NCBI GenBank assembly: GCA_029265125.1
Contig: JAJUJX010000024.1
Coordinates: 1-14,803 of the forward strand
DNA: 14,803 nt
Source: Tolumonas sp008015085
GTDB lineage: Bacteria > Pseudomonadota > Gammaproteobacteria > Enterobacterales > Aeromonadaceae
Reading direction: 5' to 3'
A program made the position numbers and the translations under genes. Of the stretch, positions 5,010 through 12,483 are shown in pieces. Numbering within the stretch: position 1 is the first letter of the stretch; each line of letters begins with the position of its first letter. The notes under the pieces were generated by a model. The model made no database searches and was not told the origin of the DNA. It saw nothing but the letters and a program-made list of their open reading frames with translations.

Positions 5010-7742
5010 TTAGTGTGCCTGTTCCCAGTTATCGCCCACACCAATCCCGACTTCCAATGGCACTTTGATATCTGCCGCTTCCGCCATGTACTGACGGATC
5101 ATCGGTAAATACGCCTCCACTTTATCTTCGCGGATTTCAAAGACCAATTCATCGTGTACCTGCATCACCATGCGGATCGTCGCTACCTCGCATGTCTTGA
5201 TCCAGTCAGCCAGTTTAATCATTGCTCGTTTAATGATATCTGCGGCGGTTCCTTGCATGGGCGCATTGATCGCAGCCCGTTCAGCCGCTTTACGCAGCCC
5301 CATATTTTTCGCTTTGATATCTGGCAAATACAGGCGACGACCAAAAATGGTTTCTACATAACCTGCCTGTTCGGCCTGCTGACGAGTACGCTCCATGTAG
5401 CTCAGCACCCCTGGATAACGCTCGAAGTAACGATCCATATAGCGCTGCGCTTCCCCACGAGGAATACCTAACTGCTTTGCCAAACCAAACGCACTCATGC
5501 CGTAGATCAGGCCAAAGTTGATGGCTTTAGCATTCCGGCGTTGCTCATTGGTCACCGTTTCGGGGTCGACGCCCATGATTTCCGCGGCAGTCGCTCGGTG
5601 GATATCCTTGCCATGAGCAAAAGCATCCAGCAACCCAGCATCTTCAGATAAATGCGCCATGATACGTAGTTCGATCTGCGAATAGTCCGCCGCAACAATC
5701 TTGAACCCATTCTCGGCAACAAAAGCCTGACGGATCCGACGCCCTTCTTCCGTTCGGACAGGAATATTCTGCAGGTTAGGGTCAGTGGAAGATAAACGCC
5801 CGGTCGCTGTCACCGCCTGATGATAGGAGGTATGTACCCGCCCCGTTTTCGGACAGATCATCTGCGGCAGTTTATCGGTATAAGTCGATTTCAGTTTGGA
5901 GAGGCTGCGATGTTCCAGAATCAGCTTAGGCAGCGGATAGTCATAAGCCAGCTCCTGCAGCACTTCTTCTGCCGTCGATGGCGCCCCTTTCGGCGTTTTC
6001 TTAATGACAGGTAACTGCAACTTCTCAAACAGCACTTCACCGAGCTGCTTGGTCGAACTAAGGTTAAACGCACCACCGGCAATCTCATGTGCCTGGGATT
6101 CCAGTTCCGCTAGGCGGACTTCAATCTGCTGACTCTGATTCTGTAACAGAAATGGGTCGATCAACGCCCCAGTCCGTTCCATATCAGATAACACCAGCGC
6201 CAGAGGCTGTTCCATTTCCAGCAGCAAAGCTTTCAGAGCAGACTCTTTTTCTACCTGAGGCCAAAGAGTTTGATGCAACCGCAGGGTAATATCCGCATCT
6301 TCCGCAGCATAAAAAGCCGCTTTCTCTAATTCTACCTGATTGAAAGTGAGCTGCTTAACGCCTTTACCGGCAACATCTTCAAAGGTTTGCGTCGTGTAAT
6401 TGAGGTATTTTTTGGCCAGATCGTCCATGTTATGCCGGGATGCCGTCGAGTTCAGGACATACGATTCCAGCATGGTGTCAAAAGCAATGCCTCGCAATTC
6501 AATGCCATGATTTAGTAATACATTGCGATCAAATTTAAGATGCTGTCCGATTTTACGCCGTGAATGGTCTTCCAGTAACGGCTTCAGTCTGGTCAGCGTC
6601 TGTTCGCGGTCAAGCTGTTCCGGAGCCCCAATATAATCATGAGCCAGCGGCAAATACGCCGCGTCACCAGGTGCCACCGCAAATGACAAACCGACGATCT
6701 GCGCCTGCATGTAATCGAGAGAATCTGTTTCAGTATCGAATGCAAACAGTTCAGCCCGTTCTAATTTACCTAACCAATCCTGTAACTGTGCTTCGGTGAG
6801 AATCGTCTCATAATGTGCGCTCACCACGGGTACATCTACCGATTCAATCGTGGTCTCAGCAGCACTTTCCAGCTCTTGTACCAGATTTTTGAACTCATAC
6901 TGACGATACAAAGCCAGTAAAGTCTCCTTTGCTACTTCGCTACGACGCAGCCCGGCCAATGTAACCGGCAATTCCACATCCGTCTTAATCGTTGCCAGCT
7001 GCTGTGATAAGCGCACCATGGTTTCCTGCTCCTGGAAACGTGCGGCGAACGTTTTAGCGCCCCGGAAACTCAGCCCGGCAATCTGTTCAGGATGCGCAGC
7101 AATCACATCAATACCACCAATACCTTGCAACAAAGCCACCGCCGTTTTCTCTCCAACTCCAGCCATACCCGGAATGTTGTCAGAACTATCTCCCATCAGA
7201 GCCAGATAATCGATGATCAGTTCTGGCGGTACACCAAATTTATCAATCACCCCCTGACGATCGGTGAACTGTCCTTTCATCGTATCCATCAGTGTCACGT
7301 GATCGGAAACCAGCTGCGCCATATCCTTATCACCGGTGCTAATCAGCGTATCGATCTGCGACTCGGTAGCTTCTTTGGCTAAAGTACCAATCACATCGTC
7401 TGCCTCCACCCCATCAATCACCAGCAGAGGGATGCCCATCGCCTGAATGATCTGATGGATCGGTTCGATCTGACTGCGCAAATCATCCGGCATTGGAGGG
7501 CGATGCGCCTTATAGTCGGCATATATATCATTGCGGAAGCTTTTTCCTTTCGCATCAAAGACCACGGCGACTTCGGAATCCGGATACTGTTTCAACAAAC
7601 TGCGTAGCATATTAGTGAATACCCGGATCGCTCCGGTCGGTTCACCTTGTGATGTGCGTAAATCAGCCTGCTGAGAAGCAAAAAAAGCCCGGTACAGATA
7701 GGAAGAACCATCAACCAGAATCAAAGGAGGGGTCTGTGTCAT
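5010..7742 (-). CDS. polA: DNA polymerase I
   Basis: A 910-residue polymerase for Okazaki fragment processing and repair (E. coli: 928). All three domains look intact. The 5' nuclease has Asp11 in LILVDGSS, EADDVIG (113-119), TGDKD (136-140) and GDSSDNIPG (184-192). The 3'-5' exonuclease has FDTETD (335-340; Asp336 and Glu338 match Klenow Asp355 and Glu357), KFDRN with Asp405, and YAAEDAD with Asp482, so proofreading should be active. The polymerase has motif A DYSQIELR (Asp686), motif B RRNAKAINFG (Lys739, Phe743) and motif C VHDELVFE (Asp864, Glu865). The start at 7742 matches the family N-terminus, although the ribosome binding site is poor. Two perfect DnaA boxes lie about 70-100 bases upstream, which suggests coupling of expression to replication initiation. 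Confidence 0.98.
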   Translation of the reverse strand: MTQTPPLILVDGSSYLYRAFFASQQADLRTSQGEPTGAIRVFTNMLRSLLKQYPDSEVAVVFDAKGKSFRNDIYADYKAHRPPMPDDLRSQIEPIHQIIQAMGIPLLVIDGVEADDVIGTLAKEATESQIDTLISTGDKDMAQLVSDHVTLMDTMKGQFTDRQGVIDKFGVPPELIIDYLALMGDSSDNIPGMAGVGEKTAVALLQGIGGIDVIAAHPEQIAGLSFRGAKTFAARFQEQETMVRLSQQLATIKTDVELPVTLAGLRRSEVAKETLLALYRQYEFKNLVQELESAAETTIESVDVPVVSAHYETILTEAQLQDWLGKLERAELFAFDTETDSLDYMQAQIVGLSFAVAPGDAAYLPLAHDYIGAPEQLDREQTLTRLKPLLEDHSRRKIGQHLKFDRNVLLNHGIELRGIAFDTMLESYVLNSTASRHNMDDLAKKYLNYTTQTFEDVAGKGVKQLTFNQVELEKAAFYAAEDADITLRLHQTLWPQVEKESALKALLLEMEQPLALVLSDMERTGALIDPFLLQNQSQQIEVRLAELESQAHEIAGGAFNLSSTKQLGEVLFEKLQLPVIKKTPKGAPSTAEEVLQELAYDYPLPKLILEHRSLSKLKSTYTDKLPQMICPKTGRVHTSYHQAVTATGRLSSTDPNLQNIPVRTEEGRRIRQAFVAENGFKIVAADYSQIELRIMAHLSEDAGLLDAFAHGKDIHRATAAEIMGVDPETVTNEQRRNAKAINFGLIYGMSAFGLAKQLGIPRGEAQRYMDRYFERYPGVLSYMERTRQQAEQAGYVETIFGRRLYLPDIKAKNMGLRKAAERAAINAPMQGTAADIIKRAMIKLADWIKTCEVATIRMVMQVHDELVFEIREDKVEAYLPMIRQYMAEAADIKVPLEVGIGVGDNWEQAH

Positions 7743-7813
7743 TGTATTTCAGTCAATAAAAGGAGATTGCACTAGCATGCCACAGGTGGCGATCCAGCTC
7801 CACGCTGAGAGCC

Positions 7814-7822
7814 TGTGGATAA
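7814..7822 (-). promoter_or_regulatory. DnaA box upstream of polA (proximal)
   Basis: On the - strand this is TTATCCACA, the perfect high-affinity DnaA box. It lies 72 bases upstream of the polA start codon. DnaA is reported to stimulate polA expression in E. coli through boxes in the promoter region; the same role here is inferred. Confidence 0.7.
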
Positions 7823-7833
7823 CCACGATCAAC

Positions 7834-7842
7834 TGTGGATAA
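7834..7842 (-). promoter_or_regulatory. DnaA box upstream of polA (distal)
   Basis: A second perfect TTATCCACA on the - strand, in the same orientation and exactly 20 bases from the first, so the two are about two helical turns apart and could bind DnaA cooperatively. A one-mismatch copy (TTTTCCACA) occurs at 7974-7982. Confidence 0.7.
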
Positions 7843-8012
7843 GTTTGTTGAAGAAAATAGCAGAAGCTGTTAAATAAAGTGTAAAACTCTAGCAATCAAA
7901 AAATAATTCTTTTATTTTCAATCACATATGCAAACAGGATTTATGAATTATCAAGAAACATGATTTATGTCAATGTGGAAAAAAATTTGTATTTACAAAA
8001 AAATATGATGAT
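7843..8012. other. AT-rich intergenic region upstream of polA
   Basis: No coding potential is visible here. The stretch is strongly AT-rich with several A and T runs, and it should contain the polA promoter on the - strand. A candidate is TTGATT followed by TTATTT or TATTTA 16-17 bases later (around 7870-7900), but the match is too weak to list as a promoter. GATC sites are few and there is no array of 13-mers, so it does not look like a replication origin. Confidence 0.5.
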
Positions 8013-8043
8013 CGATGCCAAAAGCACTTGATCTTTGGCATCG
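8013..8043 (-). terminator. Hairpin at the 3' end of yhhQ, probable terminator
   Basis: CGATGCCAAA (8013-8022) and TTTGGCATCG (8034-8043) form a perfect 10-bp stem with an 11-base loop, six bases past the yhhQ stop codon. On the - strand a run of seven U residues follows the stem only after about nine bases, so it is not a textbook terminator. It may act as one or as a 3' stabilising hairpin. Confidence 0.5.
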
Positions 8044-8049
8044 CTTGAT

Positions 8050-8709
8050 TCAGTTGGCTTGCAGCGTAGTTTGATTCTCACCGAGAATTTTTCGGGTCAG
8101 ATAACGCAGCAACACACCATACGCAGGAACAAACAGACCAATGCTGATGATCAGTTTAACTGCATAGTCGACCGTCGCAATTTCCACCCAGTGCTCAGCC
8201 ATAAACGGATCCGGGCTCTTATAGAATGCAATGCCAAAGAACGCGACTGTATCCAGCATATTTCCGATAATGGTCGATGCCGTTGGCGCAATCCACCATT
8301 GCGGTAATTGACGTAATCGGCTGAACACAAAAATATCTAAAATCTGCCCTAATAGATACGCCATAAAGCTAGCGCACGCGATACGGGCAATAAATAAATT
8401 CAGTTGAGCCAGCTGCGCTAAACCAACAAATTCACCGGCGTTAAACAACACTGACGGCAGATACGATACCAACAAGGCTGGCAGCATAGCGCAAAGAATG
8501 ATCTTCCTTGCCAGCACAGAGCCAAAAATCCGCACTGTGAGATCCGTCGCCAGAAAAATAAACGGGAAACTAAATGCACCCCAAGTGGTATGAACACCCA
8601 CCATTTCTATCGGCAATTGCACCAGATAATTGCTGGAGGCAATAATCAGAATGTGGAACAAAGATAAACGCCACAGCGCCTGCCGTGACTGTTGAGCTGT
8701 AAATACCAT
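8050..8709 (-). CDS. yhhQ: Queuosine precursor transporter YhhQ
   Basis: A 219-residue polytopic inner-membrane protein of the YhhQ/VUT family, which imports 7-cyano- and 7-aminomethyl-7-deazaguanine (preQ0/preQ1) for queuosine synthesis. It tracks E. coli YhhQ closely: LSLFHILIIASSNYLVQLP at the N-terminus, HTTWGAFSFPFIFLATDLTV (about 40-59), NLFIARIACASFMAYLLGQI, WWIAPTASTIIGNMLDT and FMAEHWVEIATVDY. About six hydrophobic segments can be seen. ATG 8709 has AAGGA at suitable distance. The 5' leader folds like a preQ1-I riboswitch whose pseudoknot would bury that ribosome binding site, which fits the transport function well. It is probably monocistronic, with its own promoter upstream and a hairpin downstream. 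It is separated from polA by about 300 bases. Confidence 0.95.
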   Translation of the reverse strand: MVFTAQQSRQALWRLSLFHILIIASSNYLVQLPIEMVGVHTTWGAFSFPFIFLATDLTVRIFGSVLARKIILCAMLPALLVSYLPSVLFNAGEFVGLAQLAQLNLFIARIACASFMAYLLGQILDIFVFSRLRQLPQWWIAPTASTIIGNMLDTVAFFGIAFYKSPDPFMAEHWVEIATVDYAVKLIISIGLFVPAYGVLLRYLTRKILGENQTTLQAN

Positions 8710-8713
8710 GATG

Positions 8714-8751
8714 ATTCCTTTTTAGGTTACGAATGGGGTGAGGGAACCCAT
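8714..8751 (-). promoter_or_regulatory. Candidate preQ1-I riboswitch in the yhhQ leader
   Basis: Read on the - strand: P1 is AUGGG (8747-8751) paired with CCCAU (8733-8737). The nine-base loop UUCCCUCAC ends in a C directly before the 3' P1 arm, the position of the preQ1-pairing C in preQ1-I aptamers. An A-rich tail with AAAAAGGAA follows. The loop UUCC (8743-8746) can pair with GGAA (8715-8718), or CCU with AGG, making an H-type pseudoknot that covers the yhhQ ribosome binding site. The layout is very like the short Thermoanaerobacter preQ1-I aptamer (UGGGU, loop, ACCCCA, A-rich tail, AAGG). Ligand-induced repression of translation is inferred. Confidence 0.7.
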
Positions 8752-8816
8752 AAACTCTCGCATGTCAGCCGATTATTCTGCGCATAAAACACAGGCATAG
8801 CATAGCGAGGCGCGCG

Positions 8817-8844
8817 ATTATACGGATAAAAATGACGGAAACAA
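8817..8844 (-). promoter_or_regulatory. Sigma70 promoter of yhhQ
   Basis: On the - strand, TTGTTT (8839-8844), a 16-base spacer, and a perfect TATAAT (8817-8822). Transcription would begin near 8810, giving a leader of about 100 bases that contains the riboswitch candidate. Confidence 0.75.
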
Positions 8845-8869
8845 GCCGGAGTTCAAATTTATTATTAAA

Positions 8870-9335
8870 TCTTCTCCGCCAACTTGCAGAACCCGCAACC
8901 AGATACCATGCTTAGGTTAAGCGAGCAACAAGCTTTCGGGCGTAAGGATCCTACATCGCACCCGGAAGGATGACGACGTAAATCTTCATAAAACGCGCCG
9001 ACTTGTTGACCGACTGGGTGGTTATTTCTGTTCTGGTGCAAACGATCCGGTGAGCAGGCTGTAATGCCAGACCCGATCAGGACACATGATGACGCCATGC
9101 ACTAAGGCAGTAAATAATCAGAAAGACATCTGGGAGCGCTTTGCAAAGTTGGCTGTCGGGAAAAACCGGATAGCACCGCAACAAGTAAAGACGGCTCTTC
9201 CTACACTAAGGAGGCAGCACCCTGATACATCTTTTAAGAGTAATCCAGTTTTAATTAGCAAATCGTTTGTGTGTTTACGTTAGTTAGAAAAATGTACCAT
9301 TGGGGCCCATCCACCGGGCCCCTTTTACTATTTGT
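8870..9335 (+). ncRNA. Possible unassigned small RNA locus before ubiE (boundaries uncertain)
   Basis: No convincing protein is visible across about 450 bases, yet the stretch ends in one of the strongest terminators in the window, oriented +. Inside are several stable-looking hairpins: TTTCGGG (8935-8941) with CCCGGAA (8961-8967) enclosing GTA/TAC around an AGGATCC loop; ATCA/TGAT around GGACACA (about 9076-9090); GCTGTC/GATAGC around a G/A-rich loop (about 9152-9174); and CTTCCT/AGGAGG (about 9197-9214). Three exposed or AAGGA-type GGA motifs recall CsrA-binding RNAs, but they are too few for a typical CsrB. It does not match tmRNA, RNase P RNA, 6S, SRP RNA or Spot 42 signatures that I know. 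The promoter and the 5' end are not identified. Confidence 0.35.
9302..9326 (+). terminator. Strong intrinsic terminator before ubiE
   Basis: GGGGCCC and GGGCCCC form a 7-bp all-GC stem around the seven-base loop ATCCACC, followed by TTTT at 9323-9326. The U tract is present only in the + direction. No clear gene ends just before it, which makes it the main evidence for an upstream non-coding transcript. Confidence 0.85.
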
Positions 9336-9450
9336 GCGTTTTTAATATTTGCCGCCAGCCCCGATCAGTTTCCTCCGCATAAATCGCTTCTGAAGTCTGG
9401 TTAAATTTACGTTAAACTGACGATGTTATTGGCATAAGGAATGGTTGCAC

Positions 9451-10194
9451 ATGGCAGACAACACTCATTTCGGTTTTAAAACCGTTGCGGAAACAGAAAA
9501 AGAACATCTGGTAGCGGATGTATTCCACTCCGTTGCAGATAAATATGATCTGATGAATGACCTGATGTCATTTGGTATTCATCGTCTGTGGAAGCGTTTT
9601 ACCATTGATTGTGCTGGTGTGCGCCCAGGGCAGAAAATATTGGATCTGGCCGGAGGTACCGGTGATCTGACCGCTAAATTCTCCCGTCTGGTTGGTGATA
9701 CCGGTGAGGTTGTGCTGGCAGATATCAATGACTCAATGCTCAAGGTCGGACGGGAAAAGCTGCGTAACAAAGGGCTCGTCAGTAATATCCGCTATGTGCA
9801 GGCAAATGCTGAAAATCTGCCATTCCCCGATAACTATTTTGATCTGATCACCATCGGCTTTGGTCTGCGCAATGTGACACATAAAGATAAAGCCCTCGCC
9901 TCGATGTACCGGGCACTGAAACCGGGCGGACGTCTTCTGGTGCTTGAATTCTCCAAACCAACCAATGCCGTCATGTCCAAATTATATGACTTCTACTCGT
10001 TTAAGGTCCTGCCGAAAATGGGTCAACTTGTCGCCAAAGACAGCGACAGCTATCAGTATTTAGCTGAATCAATCCGTATGCATCCGGATCAGGAAACCCT
10101 GAAAGGTATGATGGAAGGAGTCGGTTTCGAGCAGGTGACCTACCATAATCTGACCCAAGGGGTCGTCGCACTACACCGCGGCTTTAAATTCTGA
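9451..10194 (+). CDS. ubiE: Ubiquinone/menaquinone biosynthesis C-methyltransferase UbiE
   Basis: A 247-residue SAM-dependent methyltransferase (E. coli: 251) that methylates the benzoquinol ring in ubiquinone synthesis and demethylmenaquinol in menaquinone synthesis. The glycine-rich SAM site LDLAGGTGD is at 64-72, the acidic LADIN follows at 89-93, and the UbiE signatures YVQANAENLPFPDNYFD, FGLRNVTHKDKAL and SIRMHPDQ are all present. I chose ATG 9451: AAGGA is ten bases upstream and MADNTHFGFKTV fits the family start. A TTG six bases earlier is in frame but less likely, and the ATG at 9441 is out of frame. First gene of the ubiE-ubiJ-ubiB-hemB operon. A short AT-rich upstream region holds a GTTAAA direct repeat (about 9400-9416), and its promoter was not resolved. 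Confidence 0.97.
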   Translation: MADNTHFGFKTVAETEKEHLVADVFHSVADKYDLMNDLMSFGIHRLWKRFTIDCAGVRPGQKILDLAGGTGDLTAKFSRLVGDTGEVVLADINDSMLKVGREKLRNKGLVSNIRYVQANAENLPFPDNYFDLITIGFGLRNVTHKDKALASMYRALKPGGRLLVLEFSKPTNAVMSKLYDFYSFKVLPKMGQLVAKDSDSYQYLAESIRMHPDQETLKGMMEGVGFEQVTYHNLTQGVVALHRGFKF

Positions 10195-10217
10195 ACCAGA
10201 CTACGGGGAATAATGGC

Positions 10218-10838
10218 ATGACAATGTCTGCACTTAGCTCCGCTTTTGCTGCCGTGCTGGAGACCGGATTAAATCAGCTACTTTCCTTTGATCCAAAATC
10301 CCGTGAACGCAGTAAAAACCTGCATGGCAAAGTGATTAAACTGGAATTGCAGGGCATTCCTGCAATCTGGTTATGTTTCTCAATGCAACAGGTCGATATT
10401 TTGACGAGTTATGAGCACCCGGCTCATGCAGCCATCCACCTGAAATGGCAAGGACTGCAGGTTTTGCGTCAGCCGGAAAAGCTGAGTCAATTTATACGTC
10501 AGGAACAACTCGACCTGCAGGGCGATCCCGCTCTATTCCACACATTCAGCCATCTGTTCAGTGAGCTGGATATCGACTGGGAAGAACAGCTCTCTGCTTA
10601 TACCGGTGATGTGTTCGCTCACTGGCTGTTCCGCGGTCTGAAACACCTACGGAGAACTGCTACCACTCAATGGCAAATAACTTCACAAGATCTGCGAGAA
10701 GCGATCACAGAAGAATGGAAAATTGCTCCCGCACCTCTGGAGCTGGCCGCATTTTGTGATGATGTCACCGAGCTCGAACGTGATAGCGCACAACTGTTAC
10801 AACGAGCAGAAAAGCTGATACAACGAGGACAGCAATGA
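10218..10838 (+). CDS. ubiJ: Ubiquinone biosynthesis accessory factor UbiJ
   Basis: A 206-residue soluble protein with an N-terminal SCP2 lipid-binding-like domain (about 10-110) and a helical C-terminal part. In E. coli, UbiJ binds ubiquinone intermediates together with UbiK and helps organise the Ubi enzyme complex. Recognised by its position between ubiE and ubiB and by its sequence pattern: LNQLLSFDPKSRERSKNLHGKVIKLEL at the N-terminus and DIDWEEQLSAYTGDVFAHWL around residues 117-136, similar to YigP. ATG 10218 has GGGGAA at good distance; ATG 10224 is an alternative. It starts 23 bases after ubiE, and its stop codon overlaps the ubiB start (ATGA at 10835-10838), so translation of the two is probably coupled. 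Confidence 0.92.
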   Translation: MTMSALSSAFAAVLETGLNQLLSFDPKSRERSKNLHGKVIKLELQGIPAIWLCFSMQQVDILTSYEHPAHAAIHLKWQGLQVLRQPEKLSQFIRQEQLDLQGDPALFHTFSHLFSELDIDWEEQLSAYTGDVFAHWLFRGLKHLRRTATTQWQITSQDLREAITEEWKIAPAPLELAAFCDDVTELERDSAQLLQRAEKLIQRGQQ

Positions 10839-12466
10839 TATTGCAGGAATGGCGTCGCTTTTACACGATTGGCAGTATCCTGCTCAGACACGGGCTGGAT
10901 GAAGTGATCCCCCGCCAGTGGCAACCTCTGCCTGTCCGTCTGATCCGCAGCTCTCTTTTCTGGTTACGCAATCGCTATCCCCATCTATCCCGTGGAGCCC
11001 GCCTGCGCCAGGCATTTGAGACTCTAGGGCCCGTATTCATAAAATTCGGACAAATGCTCTCCACCCGCCGGGATCTGCTGCCACCCGATATCGCGGAAGA
11101 ACTGGCATTACTGCAGGATCGGGTGCCGTCATTTGATGGCAATCTGGCCAAACAACAAATAGAACTGGCATTAGGTCAGCCCATCGAAGCGCTTTTTACT
11201 GATTTTGCACTGCAACCGCTCGCTTCCGCCTCAGTCGCACAGGTACATACCGCTCGTCTTAAAGAAAATGATGCCGAAGTCGTCATTAAAGTGATCCGCC
11301 CCGGAATCAAACCCGTAATCAATGATGATATCCGGCTAATGCGACGCTGTGCTCGACTGGTTGCCTTCCTGATCCCCAATAACCGCCTGCGACCTGTTGA
11401 GGTGGTGGAAGAGTATCGCCGAACACTGCTGGATGAACTCAATCTGATGAGTGAAACAGCCAACACTATCCAGCTGCGCCGTAATTTTGAAAATTCGCCG
11501 CATTTGTATGTGCCTTATGTTTATTCAGATTATTGCCGCGAAAACATACTGGTGATGGAGCGGATCTATGGTATTCCGGTTTCTGATCGTGATGCCTTGC
11601 AGGCCAATGGTACTGATCTGAAATTACTGGCAGAGCGTGGCGTTGAAGTGTTTTTTACGCAGGTCTTTCGCGACAGTTTCTTTCATGCCGATATGCATCC
11701 CGGCAATGTCTTTGTTTCCTATGAGCACCCGCACGACCCACAATGGATCGGGATCGACTGCGGTATCGTTGGCACATTGAACCGGCAGGACAAACGCTAT
11801 CTTGCTGAAAATTTTCTGGCCTTCTTTAACCGAGATTACCGCAAAGTGGCTGAACTGCATGTGCAGTCAGGCTGGGTACCGCCCGACACCAAAGTTGAAG
11901 AATTTGAGTCTGCGCTGCGCACGGTGCTCGAGCCTATTTTTGCCAAACCACTGGCCGAAATTTCATTCGGCCATGTGCTGCTGAATCTGTTCAATACCGC
12001 CCGCCGTTTTAACATGCATGTGCAACCCCAGCTGGTGTTACTGCAGAAAACCCTGCTATATATCGAAGGGCTGGGACGCCACCTCTATCCTCAGCTGGAT
12101 TTATGGAAAACAGCCAAGCCCTTCTTGGAACATTGGATGCGGCAACAAATCGGGCCCCAAGCCGCCTGGAATTCTATTAAAGAGAAAGCGCCATTTTGGG
12201 CCGAAAAACTCCCGGAAATGCCAGATCTGATTTTCGATACACTGACACAATTACAACACCAGCATCACATGGTGAAAGGGCTGTATCAGCAATATCATCA
12301 GCAGCACCGGCGTCATGCCCAGGCCCGCTATCTGCTCGGCACTGGTGCGACACTGATGCTGGGCAGCATCCTGCTGCTTTCTGCACATGAACAATTGGCA
12401 ACCCTTGGTTTAACTATCAGTATTCTTTGCTGGATAAATGGCTGGTGGAAAATATCCCGCCGCTAA
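10835..12466 (+). CDS. ubiB: Ubiquinone biosynthesis kinase-like protein UbiB
   Basis: A 543-residue atypical kinase/ATPase of the UbiB/ADCK family required for ubiquinone synthesis (E. coli: 546). The KxGQ motif is K70-F-G-Q73 in FIKFGQMLSTRRDLLP. The Ala-rich loop that replaces the glycine loop is LASASVAQV (129-137), followed by the VVIKV lysine at 152. The catalytic loop HADMHPGN is at 284-291, and GIDCG (306-310) takes the place of the DFG motif. Two C-terminal hydrophobic segments (about 497-516 and 520-540) anchor it to the inner membrane. ATG 10835 overlaps the ubiJ stop codon by four bases. hemB begins only 17 bases after the stop; in E. coli and several relatives tatABC comes next instead. 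Confidence 0.97.
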   Translation: MILQEWRRFYTIGSILLRHGLDEVIPRQWQPLPVRLIRSSLFWLRNRYPHLSRGARLRQAFETLGPVFIKFGQMLSTRRDLLPPDIAEELALLQDRVPSFDGNLAKQQIELALGQPIEALFTDFALQPLASASVAQVHTARLKENDAEVVIKVIRPGIKPVINDDIRLMRRCARLVAFLIPNNRLRPVEVVEEYRRTLLDELNLMSETANTIQLRRNFENSPHLYVPYVYSDYCRENILVMERIYGIPVSDRDALQANGTDLKLLAERGVEVFFTQVFRDSFFHADMHPGNVFVSYEHPHDPQWIGIDCGIVGTLNRQDKRYLAENFLAFFNRDYRKVAELHVQSGWVPPDTKVEEFESALRTVLEPIFAKPLAEISFGHVLLNLFNTARRFNMHVQPQLVLLQKTLLYIEGLGRHLYPQLDLWKTAKPFLEHWMRQQIGPQAAWNSIKEKAPFWAEKLPEMPDLIFDTLTQLQHQHHMVKGLYQQYHQQHRRHAQARYLLGTGATLMLGSILLLSAHEQLATLGLTISILCWINGWWKISRR

Positions 12467-12483
12467 TCTCTACAGGAGCATTC

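Noticed and set aside
5154..7382. Several + strand open frames opposite polA
   Set aside because: They are shadows of an intact, highly conserved polymerase gene.
7777..7842. A 21-codon + strand ORF with AGGAG eleven bases upstream
   Set aside because: It overlaps both DnaA boxes, its spacing is long, and the peptide shows no recognisable features. Most likely chance.
7743..8049. Replication origin (DnaA boxes next to AT-rich DNA)
   Set aside because: Only two perfect boxes, few GATC sites and no repeated AT-rich 13-mers, and the position matches known DnaA control of polA. An origin is not supported.
8865..9098. A 77-codon - strand ORF within the yhhQ-ubiE gap
   Set aside because: Cysteine-rich peptide with no recognisable domain, no good ribosome binding site, and it runs against the only strong terminator of the region. 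Treated as non-coding.
8930..9220. CsrB/CsrC-type sponge RNA
   Set aside because: A few AAGGA and GGA-loop motifs are present, but far fewer than the many repeated GGA hairpins of CsrB-type RNAs. Kept only as an unassigned candidate.
9086..9283. A 65-codon + strand ORF ending 18 bases before the strong terminator
   Set aside because: A weak CAGGA precedes it, but the peptide is unfamiliar and low in coding character, and it overlaps the hairpins. It cannot be excluded as a small gene, but support is insufficient.
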